Shown here: in pieces, positions 44,343 through 53,189 of the stretch
Position numbering within the stretch: the stretch's first letter is position 1
Layout of the letters: each line of letters starts with the position of its first letter
Assembly (NCBI GenBank): GCA_016928435.1
Contig: JAFGKT010000027.1
Coordinates: 24,237 to 88,236 of the forward strand
DNA from: Sedimentisphaerales bacterium
GTDB lineage: Bacteria; Planctomycetota; Phycisphaerae; Sedimentisphaerales; SM23-30
Direction: 5' to 3'
Length of the DNA: 64,000 nucleotides
The notes under the pieces: model-generated
Databases searched by the model: none
Told to the model about the DNA's origin: nothing
The model's input: the letters and a program-made list of their open reading frames with translations, nothing else
Program-made: the position numbers and the translations under genes

Positions 44343-47300
44343 ATGGTAAAAAAAGACGTGAGATTCAACAAAATGTTGTCGGCGTTGATATCGGTGGTGT
44401 TTGTGTCACTGATATTGTCGAGTTTATCCACTATATGCGTAGCTGATGATTCACCACAGAATGTACTGATTATCCATTCGTACCATGTCGGCTACAAATG
44501 GACTGATGACATCAATAGAGGCATCGTCGATAGCTTACGCCAAGCCGGTGTGCAATATAGCGTTGAGTACATGGATCTTATGCGCCATGCAGATGCAACC
44601 AACTATCAACTCTTAAGGCAATTATTTGCTCAGCGCTACGCCGATCAAAACATAGACGTTATTATTGTATCAGACAATGATTCTTTCAATTTCCTGAAGC
44701 AGTATCGTGATGAATTATTCCCCGATGTTCCTGTCGTCTTCTGTGGTGTGAATGATTTCTCAGATGCCGATCTGGAAGGATGCCGACTATTCACTGGTGT
44801 TAATGAACAAGCCGACGTCCGGGCTAATATCGAACTCATCCTCCGTCTGCATCCCGATACCGAACATATATACATACTTAATGATACCACTACTACCGGA
44901 CAAATACTGCATCACGACATTGTACAAGCCATAGCACAATACCCGCAGATTGATTTCCATATTCTCGACGATGTCTCAATGAGCTATATCCAATCTCTTT
45001 TAAGCAGTACCGACCTGCCTCAAAACAGCATCGTCTATTATACAATCTTTTCTCGCGATAGTACCGGGGCCTTCTTCGACTGCGTTCTCAGCACGCGTAT
45101 GATCTGCGAGAGTTCACGGGTGCCCGTCTATGGTACATGGGATTTGGGATTGGGCGCCGGATTCGTGGGCGGAATGTTTACCAGTGGCTATTATCAGGGA
45201 GAAGAAGCGGCTAAACTAGCGTTGAGAATCCTAGATGGCGAACCGGTAGAAAATGTCGAAATCGTCTACCAAAGTCCTAATCGTTATATGTTTGATTATG
45301 CCCAGTTGCAGCGTTTTGGTATCAGCAACAGCGATTTGCCACCCAACAGTATTATAATTAATGAACCAGAGTCGTTATTCTACAAATACAAGGAAATAAT
45401 TTTTGTAATAGCTACTGCCATTGCCTTAATTCAAACTTTGTTATGTATTCTATTATGGCGCACTATCAGACATCGACGCAAAATGTCCGCTAAGTTGGCT
45501 GAATCGCAACAGCAGGTAAAGCTTATGCTCGATAGTGTCAATGAAGGTATTTTTATCCACGATTTCGATGGCAAAATCCTGAACGTGAATGAAAAAATGC
45601 TCGAGATGTTCCAAGTTGATCGCGAAATGGGCACCAAGCTTTCAGTTGCGGACTACTCAGTCAAGAACGAACAACTGGATAAATTGCCCGAGTTTTTTCG
45701 ACGAGCCCAAAATGGTGAAATAGTGACCTTTGAATGGCAGGCGATACGCATCAAAGATAAAACCGTTTTTGATGTCGAAGTCATGCTGCGAACTATAACG
45801 CTTTCCGGTCAGGAGTTGATATTAGCCGCTACACGCGATATCACCCATCTCAAGAAAGCCGAAAGGCAGCTTCGTCAAGCCAAGCAGGAAGCCGAAGCAA
45901 TGAATACCCGGTTGGCTGAATCGGAACACCAATTAAGAACTATCTTTGATAGTGTCAATGAAGGGATCGCCATTCACGATTTTAATGGTAAAGTATTGGA
46001 AGTTAATGAAAAATCGCTGGACATGTTCCAAATTACCCGCGAACAGGCGATGAACATGACAATAGCAGAATGTTCTGTTCAGAATGAGCAATTGGAGCGT
46101 ATTCCGGAAATTATACAGCGAGCCGCAGACGGAGAAAAAGTGACTGTTGAATGGCAGGGGATGCGTATGAAGGATCAGGTCCCCTTTGATATTGAAGCCA
46201 TGGTAAGAAGTATTACGTATGGTGGTCGTATGTGTATTCTGGTCGCCTCTCGTGATATTAGCCATCTAAAGGAAACCGAAAGACAGCTTCGCCAAGCCAA
46301 GCAGGAAGCAGAGAAAATGAATGTCCGGTTGGCTGAATCAGAACACCAACTGCGAACTATTTTCGATAGTGTTAATGAAGGTGTTGGCATATATGATTTT
46401 AACGGAAATGTGTTAGAGGTTAATGAAAAAGTACTCGAAATGTTCCAGCTTAACCGCGAACAGGCCTTAGAACACACAATGGCGGAAGTTTCTGTACAGA
46501 ATGAGCAACTGCAACGCCTCCCGGAAATTATACAGCGAGTCCAAAATGGCGAAACCGTGATTACAGAATGGCAATGTATGCGTATGAAGGATAAGGTTCC
46601 TTTTGATATTGAAGCCATGGCTCGAAGCATTCCGTATGCTGGACGCGAGTGCATGTTGGTTGCGTCGCATGATATCACCCATCTAAAGGAAACCGAAAGA
46701 CAGCTTCTCCAAGCCAAGCAGGAAGCCGAAGAAATAAATGCCCGGCTGACTGAATCTGAGCACCAACTGAGAACCATTTTTGATAGTGTCAATGAAGGTA
46801 TTGGCATCTATGATATTGATGGAACGGTATTGGATATTAATGAAAAAGCCATGGAAATGTTCCAATATACCCGTGAAGAGGCCATGACGATGACACTCGC
46901 GGACAGTTCCGTCCAGGATGAGCAGCTTGAGCTTATACCGGAATTGATGCAGCGGGTGACCAATGGTGAAAAATTGACCATTAATTGGAAGGGGATGCGC
47001 ATAAAGGATAAGACGCCTTTTGATGTTGAAGCCATGGTCCGAACCATTCCGTATGGTGGCCGCATGTGTATATTGATCGCGTCGCATGATATCAGCCATC
47101 TAAAGGAAACCGAAAGGCAGCTTCGCCAAGCCAAGCAGGAAGCTGAGCAGATGAATCTACAGTTGATCGAGGCTACCGCGCTGGCAAATGAAATGGCGGC
47201 GAAAGCGGAATTAGCCAGCCGAGCCAAGAGTGAATTTCTAGCCAATATGAGTCATGAAATTCGCACACCAATGAATGGTATTGTCGGTATGACCGAATTT

Positions 47301-49193
47301 CTGATGGAATCGAAGCTTACTGATGAACAACGCGAATACGCCGAGGCTGTGCAAAACTCAGCGGATGCGCTGCTGAGCATAATAAATGATATTCTAGATT
47401 TTTCTAAGATTGAAGCAGGCAAACTCAATATTGAACCTGTACCGTTCAATTTGCACGACAGCCTGCATGAAATGGCTGACCTGCTTTCTCCCAAAGCCTT
47501 GGAGAAAAACGTGGAGTTCATAACTCGTTTCGGTCCTTCGGTGCCTCAGAACGTAATCAGCGATCCCGTTCGCATCAGACAAGTGTTGACCAATTTCCTG
47601 GGTAACGCCGTGAAGTTCACGGAAAAAGGCCATGTTATGCTCGATGTCGAATGCCACCGCCAGGAAGACAATACCGCTTATATCACGTTTCGGGTCGAAG
47701 ATACGGGTATTGGTATGCCGCAGGACAAAGTTGACCAGATGTTTGAGAAATTCATACAGGCTGATTGCTCTACCACCCGCAAATATGGCGGCACCGGTTT
47801 GGGCTTATCGATAAGTCGGCAATTGATTGAGTTGTTGGGCGGCACGCTTGAGGTGGAAAGCGAACCGGGTAAAGGGTCTGCATTTAGCTGTACTCTGCCT
47901 ATGGCAGTGGACTCCAGTGTGGTTGTGGAGCCGCGTATCTATAGTGATTTGGACGGCGTACGTGTTCTGATTGTCGATGATTATCTGATGAATCGCCGTA
48001 TTATCAAAGAACAGTTGAACCGCGTTGGTATCACTTGCGATACTTGCGAGTCGGGCGGTCAGGCGTTGCAAATGCTGAAGCAATGGCGTAAACATGGTAT
48101 GGAAGCTCCCTATGATATGGTGATTTCCGATTTCCAGATGCCGGGCCTTGATGGTATCGAACTGGCTGAAAAGATCAAAGCCGATCCCGACATTCGTGAT
48201 ACCGTAATAATATTACTCACTTCTGTGTGTTATAAAGGCAGTGCCGCGATGATAGAGCAGGCCGGAATTGCCGCGTATCTGACCAAGCCTATCAAGCATT
48301 CACAGCTTATCGAAACGTTGTCGTTGGCGTGGGGCCGACATAAAAACGGTGATGCGAATAGTCGATTGATCACTCGCCATAACTTATCAGGTTCTAAAAA
48401 AACGAATAGGAGCAATATGAACGGAAAATATACCGACCAAAAAGTTAAAATCCTCCTGGCTGAAGACCACAAGGTAAATCAATTAGTTGCTGTGAAACTG
48501 CTTGAAAGCATGGGCTGCGCGGTCGATGTCGCAGGAGATGGCCGTCAAGCTGTTGATATGGCTGCTAAAGGCGTTTATGATTTGATCCTGATGGATTGTC
48601 AGATGCCGGAGATGGATGGGTATGAAGCCACCGCAGAAATCAGGCAACTACCTTCCGATGTCGCCAAAATTCCAATTATCGCAATGACCGCTCATGCCAT
48701 GGAAGGCGACAAGGAAAACTGTTTGAAGGCAGGTATGGACGATTATATCTCCAAACCAGCCAAACGTGACAGAGTTGAAGCGGTATTGAGCCGGTTCCTT
48801 GGTGATCCTGAGGCGAGTGTATCCGCCGCGAGCGAGGACCAATCCTCCGATGAAATTTTTAGGCCCGAACAGGCGCTGGATCTGCTAGACGGTGACCTGC
48901 AAATGCTCAGAGAAATTGTCCAAGCTTTTGTGGAAGATATGCCTAAGGATATGAATCAGTTACATGATGCGTTCACCAATGGCGACTTTACGCGTGTTTC
49001 AGCTCAGGCCCACAAGATCAAAGGTGCCGCCGCGGTAATTGGCGCTCAAGCTACCAGTCAGGCTGCGATGTGCTTGGAACATACAGCTAAAGCTGAAAAC
49101 CCCCAAAACATCGAAAGCAATGTCCAAGAATTGAATGAGCAAGTGGAAAAGCTCTCTGAGATTCTGAATCGATATTTGGCCGAACCACAGTAG
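44343..49193 (+). CDS. Hybrid sensor histidine kinase with substrate-binding-like sensor, four PAS, two receivers and Hpt
   Basis: A 1,616-residue membrane-bound multistep phosphorelay protein. A signal/anchor helix (about 10-33) precedes a periplasmic domain like ABC transporter substrate-binding proteins (NVLIIHSYHVGYKWTDDINRGI...). A second helix lies at about 350-372. Then follow four PAS domains at an exact 417-base period (from about residues 385, 524, 663 and 802), a HisKA domain (NMSHEIRTPMNG, His about 971) and HATPase (NAVKFTEKG, GTGLGLSISR). Two receivers follow, with Asp about 1263 and 1418, and an Hpt domain with His about 1557 (AHKIKGAA). GAGGAAG precedes the ATG at 44343. No output regulator is adjacent. 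Confidence 0.93.
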   Translation: MVKKDVRFNKMLSALISVVFVSLILSSLSTICVADDSPQNVLIIHSYHVGYKWTDDINRGIVDSLRQAGVQYSVEYMDLMRHADATNYQLLRQLFAQRYADQNIDVIIVSDNDSFNFLKQYRDELFPDVPVVFCGVNDFSDADLEGCRLFTGVNEQADVRANIELILRLHPDTEHIYILNDTTTTGQILHHDIVQAIAQYPQIDFHILDDVSMSYIQSLLSSTDLPQNSIVYYTIFSRDSTGAFFDCVLSTRMICESSRVPVYGTWDLGLGAGFVGGMFTSGYYQGEEAAKLALRILDGEPVENVEIVYQSPNRYMFDYAQLQRFGISNSDLPPNSIIINEPESLFYKYKEIIFVIATAIALIQTLLCILLWRTIRHRRKMSAKLAESQQQVKLMLDSVNEGIFIHDFDGKILNVNEKMLEMFQVDREMGTKLSVADYSVKNEQLDKLPEFFRRAQNGEIVTFEWQAIRIKDKTVFDVEVMLRTITLSGQELILAATRDITHLKKAERQLRQAKQEAEAMNTRLAESEHQLRTIFDSVNEGIAIHDFNGKVLEVNEKSLDMFQITREQAMNMTIAECSVQNEQLERIPEIIQRAADGEKVTVEWQGMRMKDQVPFDIEAMVRSITYGGRMCILVASRDISHLKETERQLRQAKQEAEKMNVRLAESEHQLRTIFDSVNEGVGIYDFNGNVLEVNEKVLEMFQLNREQALEHTMAEVSVQNEQLQRLPEIIQRVQNGETVITEWQCMRMKDKVPFDIEAMARSIPYAGRECMLVASHDITHLKETERQLLQAKQEAEEINARLTESEHQLRTIFDSVNEGIGIYDIDGTVLDINEKAMEMFQYTREEAMTMTLADSSVQDEQLELIPELMQRVTNGEKLTINWKGMRIKDKTPFDVEAMVRTIPYGGRMCILIASHDISHLKETERQLRQAKQEAEQMNLQLIEATALANEMAAKAELASRAKSEFLANMSHEIRTPMNGIVGMTEFLMESKLTDEQREYAEAVQNSADALLSIINDILDFSKIEAGKLNIEPVPFNLHDSLHEMADLLSPKALEKNVEFITRFGPSVPQNVISDPVRIRQVLTNFLGNAVKFTEKGHVMLDVECHRQEDNTAYITFRVEDTGIGMPQDKVDQMFEKFIQADCSTTRKYGGTGLGLSISRQLIELLGGTLEVESEPGKGSAFSCTLPMAVDSSVVVEPRIYSDLDGVRVLIVDDYLMNRRIIKEQLNRVGITCDTCESGGQALQMLKQWRKHGMEAPYDMVISDFQMPGLDGIELAEKIKADPDIRDTVIILLTSVCYKGSAAMIEQAGIAAYLTKPIKHSQLIETLSLAWGRHKNGDANSRLITRHNLSGSKKTNRSNMNGKYTDQKVKILLAEDHKVNQLVAVKLLESMGCAVDVAGDGRQAVDMAAKGVYDLILMDCQMPEMDGYEATAEIRQLPSDVAKIPIIAMTAHAMEGDKENCLKAGMDDYISKPAKRDRVEAVLSRFLGDPEASVSAASEDQSSDEIFRPEQALDLLDGDLQMLREIVQAFVEDMPKDMNQLHDAFTNGDFTRVSAQAHKIKGAAAVIGAQATSQAAMCLEHTAKAENPQNIESNVQELNEQVEKLSEILNRYLAEPQ
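45495..47162 (+). repeat. Fourfold tandem duplication of a 417-bp PAS-coding unit
   Basis: Inside the kinase gene, the linker plus PAS segment starts at 45495, 45912, 46329 and 46746, exactly 417 bases apart each time, with high nucleotide identity (TTGGCTGAATC..., GATAGTGT(C/T)AATGAAGG). The first unit is the most diverged, and no indel has occurred between units. Confidence 0.92.
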
Positions 49194-49552
49194 CCGACAA
49201 ACATTCAATTTAGCTTTCTTGTTATGTCGCTGCCTCGCAGAAACCCTTGGCCCAGTACCGGTCCATCCTCCGGACTACCCCATAATCAATCGTTATGGCA
49301 AAACTCGATTGCTAACAGCCATTCTGCGGATAAAGTCCCCTGTTATTACGCACTAATTGTAATACTTATCCTCCTATTACCCTTCCCTTTGCGTTGATAC
49401 AATGGGCCGGTCTGCTAAAAATCAAGAAACATTAAAACTCCATGGGCCTATAAATATTTGCTTTCGATATACCTCGGTCCTAAAATCAAAGGTGTTTAGA
49501 CGTGTTGGTGGACATACCATATTGGATGGGGCACTTACTGAAAGGAAAAACT
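49194..49552. other. Intergenic stretch before the YHS-like lipoprotein gene
   Basis: About 360 bases with no supported gene, repeat or terminator. A TACAAT hexamer at about 49396 could be a -10 element for the downstream gene, but I see no matching -35. Confidence 0.4.
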
Positions 49553-50038
49553 ATGTACCGAAGAAACGTTCTCCTAATTTTGGCAGTGTTTGTTTTGGTT
49601 GCAGCAGTTTTGATTACATGCACCGGCTGTGATGGCGACGAAGATTCTCGATCGCCCGGCAATGCCGCGTCTTCGGCTGGTTCTCAATTCATAAATACTC
49701 ATTGTCCTATGATGCCGCACAATGCGATTGATCCTGAAACGGTCACGGACGATTGCGTCCGCGAATATCACGGCCAAAGAATCGCCTTTTGTTGTACTGA
49801 TTGCGTTGCCCGGTGGGATGAAATCGCCGACGAAGAAAAAGACCAACTGCTCAGCAGTGTAGAGCAAATGGCTGACGAGATGCGTGAGCAGGCGCAAGAT
49901 ATGGCCGAACAAGCCTCTGAGCAAATGCAAGATATGACCGAACAAGCGTCCGAGCAAATGCAGGATATGACCGAAAACGCCGCCGACCAGATGCAGGATA
50001 TCAGGAGTCGTGCTGCCGAGCGTTCGTCAGACAAATAA
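49553..50038 (+). CDS. Lipoprotein with YHS/TRASH-like cysteine domain and 11-residue helical repeats
   Basis: A 161-residue protein. The N-terminus MYRRNVLLILAVFVLVAAVLITCTGC looks like a lipoprotein signal with lipid-modified Cys. A small domain follows with NTHCPMMP, REYHGQRIAFCCTDC and VARWD, the Cys pattern of YHS/TRASH metal-binding modules. The C-terminal third is a near-perfect 11-residue repeat (AEQASEQMQDM, TEQASEQMQDM, TENAADQMQDI), an amphipathic helix like those of apolipoproteins. The function is unknown; metal (Cu or heavy metal) sensing or trafficking at the envelope is possible. The ATG at 49553 is preceded by AAGGAA. Confidence 0.75.
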   Translation: MYRRNVLLILAVFVLVAAVLITCTGCDGDEDSRSPGNAASSAGSQFINTHCPMMPHNAIDPETVTDDCVREYHGQRIAFCCTDCVARWDEIADEEKDQLLSSVEQMADEMREQAQDMAEQASEQMQDMTEQASEQMQDMTENAADQMQDIRSRAAERSSDK

Positions 50039-50116
50039 TAACCGTATGTGATTTCGCGGCATTGACTCGCCTCGAACTTTGATATTGCTGATTTTATGTT
50101 TTTCGGAGGAAAGTCT

Positions 50117-50503
50117 ATGGCTGATGTTGGTGCCATGCTGCAGGTACGCCTGACCCCGCGGGCGGTTGTCGTTATCCTTGAATGCGCTGAGCTAATGTCA
50201 GCCCAAGATATTACTACATTGGACGCTGAGTTGTCAGCCTTGCTCGATGACGAACAAAGACCGCATCTAGTCATTGATTTCCACAAAGTACGCAGTATAT
50301 CCTCCTCAGCGCTGGGCTATCTTGTGAAACTGCGCAATGTAATCAACGACAAAGGCGGACGCCTGCGACTTTGCTGTGTCGCCCAGAAAGTCAAAGACTC
50401 CGAAAACGACACCTATATCTATGAACTTTTCAAGATAGTTCATCTCGACAAGTTCTTCGAGCTGGCGCCCAATGTCGAAGCCGCTCTCGCGAATCTGCCC
50501 TAA
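50117..50503 (+). CDS. STAS domain protein (anti-sigma-factor antagonist type)
   Basis: A single STAS domain of 128 residues in the SpoIIAA/RsbV class. The typical phosphorylation-loop region is visible: LVIDFHKVRSISSSALGYLVKLRNVI, with Ser residues at the place phosphorylated by a partner kinase, and the N-terminal strand RAVVVILECAELM. GGAGGAAAG before the ATG at 50117 decides the start. No anti-sigma factor or RsbW-type kinase is encoded next to it, so the partner is elsewhere. Confidence 0.88.
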   Translation: MADVGAMLQVRLTPRAVVVILECAELMSAQDITTLDAELSALLDDEQRPHLVIDFHKVRSISSSALGYLVKLRNVINDKGGRLRLCCVAQKVKDSENDTYIYELFKIVHLDKFFELAPNVEAALANLP

Positions 50504-50522
50504 TCCCCGTGTGTTTGTCCCC

Positions 50523-50568
50523 GCGTGCCCGCCCTTGCGCGCAGCTAAATGGTGGTCAATCACCAACC
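50523..50568 (-). repeat. REP-like palindrome, diverged inverted copy 5
   Basis: Read on the minus strand it shows TTGGTGATTGACCACC, then ATTTAGCTGCGCGCAAGGGCGGGCACG, clearly related to the copy at 32691 but with several changes in the stem. It lies between the STAS gene and the tRNA terminator. Confidence 0.6.
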
Positions 50569-50582
50569 AAAGTGGGCTAATC

Positions 50583-50620
50583 AAAAAAAGGCTGTCAACC
50601 GTAAATGATTGACAGCCTTG
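50583..50620 (-). terminator. Rho-independent terminator of the tRNA gene
   Basis: On the minus strand AAGGCTGTCAA and TTGACAGCCTT form an eleven-pair perfect stem around ten bases, followed by TTTTTG. It ends the tRNA transcript. Confidence 0.93.
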
Positions 50621-50631
50621 ATCTTGCGTAA

Positions 50632-50706
50632 TAGCGACGTCCGGGATCGAACCGGAGACCTGCGGGCTATGAATCCGCCGCTCTAAACCAGCTGAGCTAC
50701 GTCGCC
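50632..50706 (-). tRNA. tRNA with anticodon CAT (Met, or Ile2)
   Basis: Minus-strand tRNA of 75 bases. Acceptor arms GGCGACG and CGTCGCT, D-arm GCTC...GAGC, anticodon loop TTCATAG and T-arm TCCGG-TTCGATC-CCGGA are all formed. CAT reads AUG (Met), or AUA if the C is modified to lysidine. There is no CCA. Confidence 0.95.
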
Positions 50707-50739
50707 TTACGTTTTATCTTCAATTCTCTGGAACACCGA

Positions 50740-50767
50740 ATTATATGCTTTATATATCGGTTGTAAA
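50740..50767 (-). promoter_or_regulatory. Promoter of the tRNA(CAT) gene
   Basis: On the minus strand TTTACA, 16 bases, TATAAT, about 33 bases upstream of the tRNA. Close to consensus. Confidence 0.82.
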
Positions 50768-50909
50768 GCAGATTTTACGCTGAAATTCCGCTGATGTTTT
50801 CGGTTATCCCAACTGTTTTCTCACCAACTTGCCAAATCCATCGATTTCATATACCATTGGCCCGCATAAAGATATCGTATCCCAAGTTCTTAGCGAAAGG
50901 TCGTCTGCC

Positions 50910-51476
50910 ATGAAACAGTCACTAGGCCCTCAAACCCTGCTTGCTCCCACTCCCGTTTGGCTCGTAGGCACCTATGACGCCCAAGGTAAAGCTAACCTCA
51001 CCACCATCGCCTGGGGCGGAATCTGTTGTTCCGATCCCCCTTGTGTTACCATTTCCCTCCAGCGTCCGCGTCACGCCTATGACGCCATAATCGAGCGTAA
51101 AGCCTTCACCGTCAATGTCCCATCCGCTGATTACGTCAAACCAACCGACTATTGCGGCATATACTCCGGCAAAGACCACGACAAACTCGCTGAGACCGGC
51201 TTTACCGTCGCCAAGAGCCAACTCGTCGATGCTCCCTGCGTTGACCAATGCCCGCTGATCGCTGAGTGTAAGCTCTTGCAAACCATAGAATTAGGCAGGC
51301 ATACCATGTTTGTCGGTCAGATCATCGACATCAAAGCCGCAGAGTCTGTTCTCGATGAGTCTGGCAAAATTGATCCCGCCAAACTGAACCCCATCTGTTT
51401 CAACCCCGGCAACCGCAGCTACAATTCATTGTCGCCTAGTATTGGTCAAGCCTTCAGCATGGGAAAACAACTCTAA
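50910..51476 (+). CDS. Flavin reductase-like FMN-binding protein
   Basis: A 188-residue protein of the FMN-binding split-barrel (flavin reductase domain) family. Typical segments are LLAPTPVWLVGTYDAQGKANLTTIAWGGICCSDPPCVTISLQRPRHAYDAI and FTVNVPSADY. An unusual number of Cys residues is present (ICCSDPPC, DYCG, PCVDQCPLIAECK). It is probably a cytoplasmic FMN-dependent reductase using an unknown substrate. The ATG at 50910 has AAAGG about ten bases upstream; the frame is open earlier, but without family similarity. Confidence 0.87.
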   Translation: MKQSLGPQTLLAPTPVWLVGTYDAQGKANLTTIAWGGICCSDPPCVTISLQRPRHAYDAIIERKAFTVNVPSADYVKPTDYCGIYSGKDHDKLAETGFTVAKSQLVDAPCVDQCPLIAECKLLQTIELGRHTMFVGQIIDIKAAESVLDESGKIDPAKLNPICFNPGNRSYNSLSPSIGQAFSMGKQL

Positions 51477-51589
51477 GGTACCAACCAGCCCACAAATTTC
51501 GCTGATTGCGACCAGTTTGCCCTGTGTTGTTTTTTTACCATCGCCCCGTCCCTGTTACAAAACAGCACCGGACGACATAATCGCCGTAC

Positions 51590-51604
51590 TGTAAACGGTT
51601 TACA
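51590..51604. promoter_or_regulatory. Perfect 15-base palindrome, candidate operator
   Basis: TGTAAACGGTTTACA has the form of operators of LacI/GalR-type or similar dimeric repressors. No regulator gene of that kind is nearby. Confidence 0.4.
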
Positions 51605-52076
51605 TTAAGAATAGACAGCCTATCTTTGCGTTGTGTTTCTTTAGGTCAACATTTGGGCTGGTTCGCGGAGCTTACGGTTTGGCCCACTTCAAATTCTAAC
51701 TCAAATATAAAGTTCTGTCCGGCAATCCATTACACCGCCGTTTCCCTAGCCGTCGTTAAAATCGCTATTTTTGGCACAGCCATTGCGAACTTGAAGTAGA
51801 TACCTGTCGGCCTTTTTTGGTTATCTGCCAGACACTGCAAGGTATTTGTTGCAGTGCTTCGACCATTCCGGTTTCTGGCGGATAAGGTCTTATGAAGTTT
51901 TTTCGGCTAATACACGGCTCCCTAACTATGCTCTCTTTACGTAGTGGGCATAGCGGGGCTGTATAGATATGTTGCCGGCGTCAAATACGCTGTTAGTGGT
52001 GTTTGTGCATGTTTTAGCACGGGCGAATCGTGCTGTTGACGGCAAAGGAGACTACGATTCGCTCGTTTTGCATAAA

Positions 52077-52108
52077 GGGGCTGCCGGAGGGGCAGCCCCG
52101 AATTTTTG
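52077..52108 (+). terminator. Rho-independent terminator in the noncoding stretch
   Basis: GGGGCTGCC and GGCAGCCCC around GGAGG, followed by GAATTTTT on the plus strand. No coding gene on this strand ends within 600 bases upstream. Confidence 0.88.
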
Positions 52109-52243
52109 CGCCTAACCGACCATCCGCTGATAAATCCCCCTCATCCCCTGGTAACCTGTAAAAGTGTTGACTTTATCATGCCGATATCAGATGATATACT
52201 ATTTATAACGTACGCGAATAACAGGTATTGCTGAAAGGAAGAT

Positions 52244-53065
52244 ATGAAGGCTGAAGAAAGACACAAACTACATCAAAACGAATTGGCCGAAGGTCTGCAT
52301 AAACTGCCGGAAATTTGGGAAAAGCAAGGCAGAAAAATTGTCACCTGGGCCTTGCTGGTAATCATCGCCGGGATCGCTGGTTTTTGGTTTTGGCAGGGTC
52401 ACAAAGCCGCTAAGGTTGCGCAACTGGAAGACTTGCAGCGTATGGTAGTGGATGTCAACAAAAACCAGATTACCGCCGCTGAGCATGCCGCTGCTTCGTT
52501 CGGTGCCGCGGAAGCTGCGTTGCTCACCCGCGGGGCTTACAATGTAACCGCCGATGCCGATCAGCTAGGCCGACTGGCAGATGATCAGCTTGGGACTCCC
52601 TTGGGTCTGACTGCCCGTTTGCGTCAGGCTGAACTTCTGCGCTCCCAATTGTATTTCAGTGACGTAATACCGGGAGAAAATGAAAAGACCGCCCTGTGCA
52701 GCCAAGTTGAAGCGTTGTACCGTCAGCTCATTGCGGATTATCCCAACAGCAATACAGCCGTTGGTGCCGCGAAGATGGGTCTGGCTCTGCTTTCCGAAGA
52801 TCAAGGCCAATGGGATGCTGCCGTGACCCAATATCAGGAGATTGTCGCTCTGGCTGACAGTACCTTGGCCGGCACTATCTACCCTGACCAAGCTCAACGC
52901 CGTTTGGCTATGTTGGAAGACATCAACCAACCAATCGTTCTTGCCGCTGCTCCATCGGGACCGCAGATTACTGCTATGCCGGGAGCTATGGTTTCCGAAC
53001 AACCCGCCGAGGCAATCACCGACACCCAACCTGATTCTGCCGCCGAACCGGTCACACCCCAATGA
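52244..53065 (+). CDS. Membrane-anchored TPR-like protein
   Basis: A 273-residue protein with a cytoplasmic N-terminus, one helix at about 33-50 (IVTWALLVIIAGIAGFWFW) and a periplasmic helical domain. TPR-like pairs are recognisable in ALYRQLIADYPNSNTAVGAAKMGLALLSEDQGQWDAAVTQYQEIVAL. The C-terminal 50 residues are Pro/Ala-rich. The layout resembles YfgM, a single-helix TPR partner of envelope assembly factors, but the similarity is only structural. Start ATG with GAAAGGAAG upstream. A terminator follows the gene. Confidence 0.75.
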   Translation: MKAEERHKLHQNELAEGLHKLPEIWEKQGRKIVTWALLVIIAGIAGFWFWQGHKAAKVAQLEDLQRMVVDVNKNQITAAEHAAASFGAAEAALLTRGAYNVTADADQLGRLADDQLGTPLGLTARLRQAELLRSQLYFSDVIPGENEKTALCSQVEALYRQLIADYPNSNTAVGAAKMGLALLSEDQGQWDAAVTQYQEIVALADSTLAGTIYPDQAQRRLAMLEDINQPIVLAAAPSGPQITAMPGAMVSEQPAEAITDTQPDSAAEPVTPQ

Positions 53066-53108
53066 TTAGTTGAAGATACTTTGCTGATACTTCGCATTTA
53101 GAAGTTGT

Positions 53109-53156
53109 AGGAGGCGCTTTCGCTGCCACACCGGCGGCGTAAAGGCCTCCTTTGTT
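53109..53156 (+). terminator. Terminator after the TPR protein gene
   Basis: AGGAGGC and GCCTCCT enclose a nested pair GCTGCC/GGCGGC, followed by TTGTTT. It starts about 43 bases past the stop. Confidence 0.8.
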
Positions 53157-53189
53157 TATCTGACGCTTACTATTAACCGGAGGTAATCA

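Larger units (their letters stand above)
51477..52243. other. Large noncoding stretch, possibly an RNA gene
   Basis: 767 bases with no credible reading frame. Near the left end is the perfect 15-base palindrome TGTAAACGGTTTACA (51590-51604). From about 51900 several hairpins occur: CTATGC/GCATAG around 51930-51956 and GCGAATCGT/ACGATTCGC (52023-52062). The stretch ends in a plus-strand terminator at 52077, 137 bases before the next gene. This layout suggests an untranslated transcript, but I do not recognise it as tmRNA, RNase P, SRP or 6S RNA. Confidence 0.45.

Noticed and set aside
51477..52110. tmRNA, RNase P or SRP RNA
   Set aside because: None of the conserved core sequences of these RNAs could be found by eye.
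52167..52200. Promoter TTGACT...TATACT for the TPR gene
   Set aside because: The spacer is 22 bases, too long for a sigma-70-type promoter.
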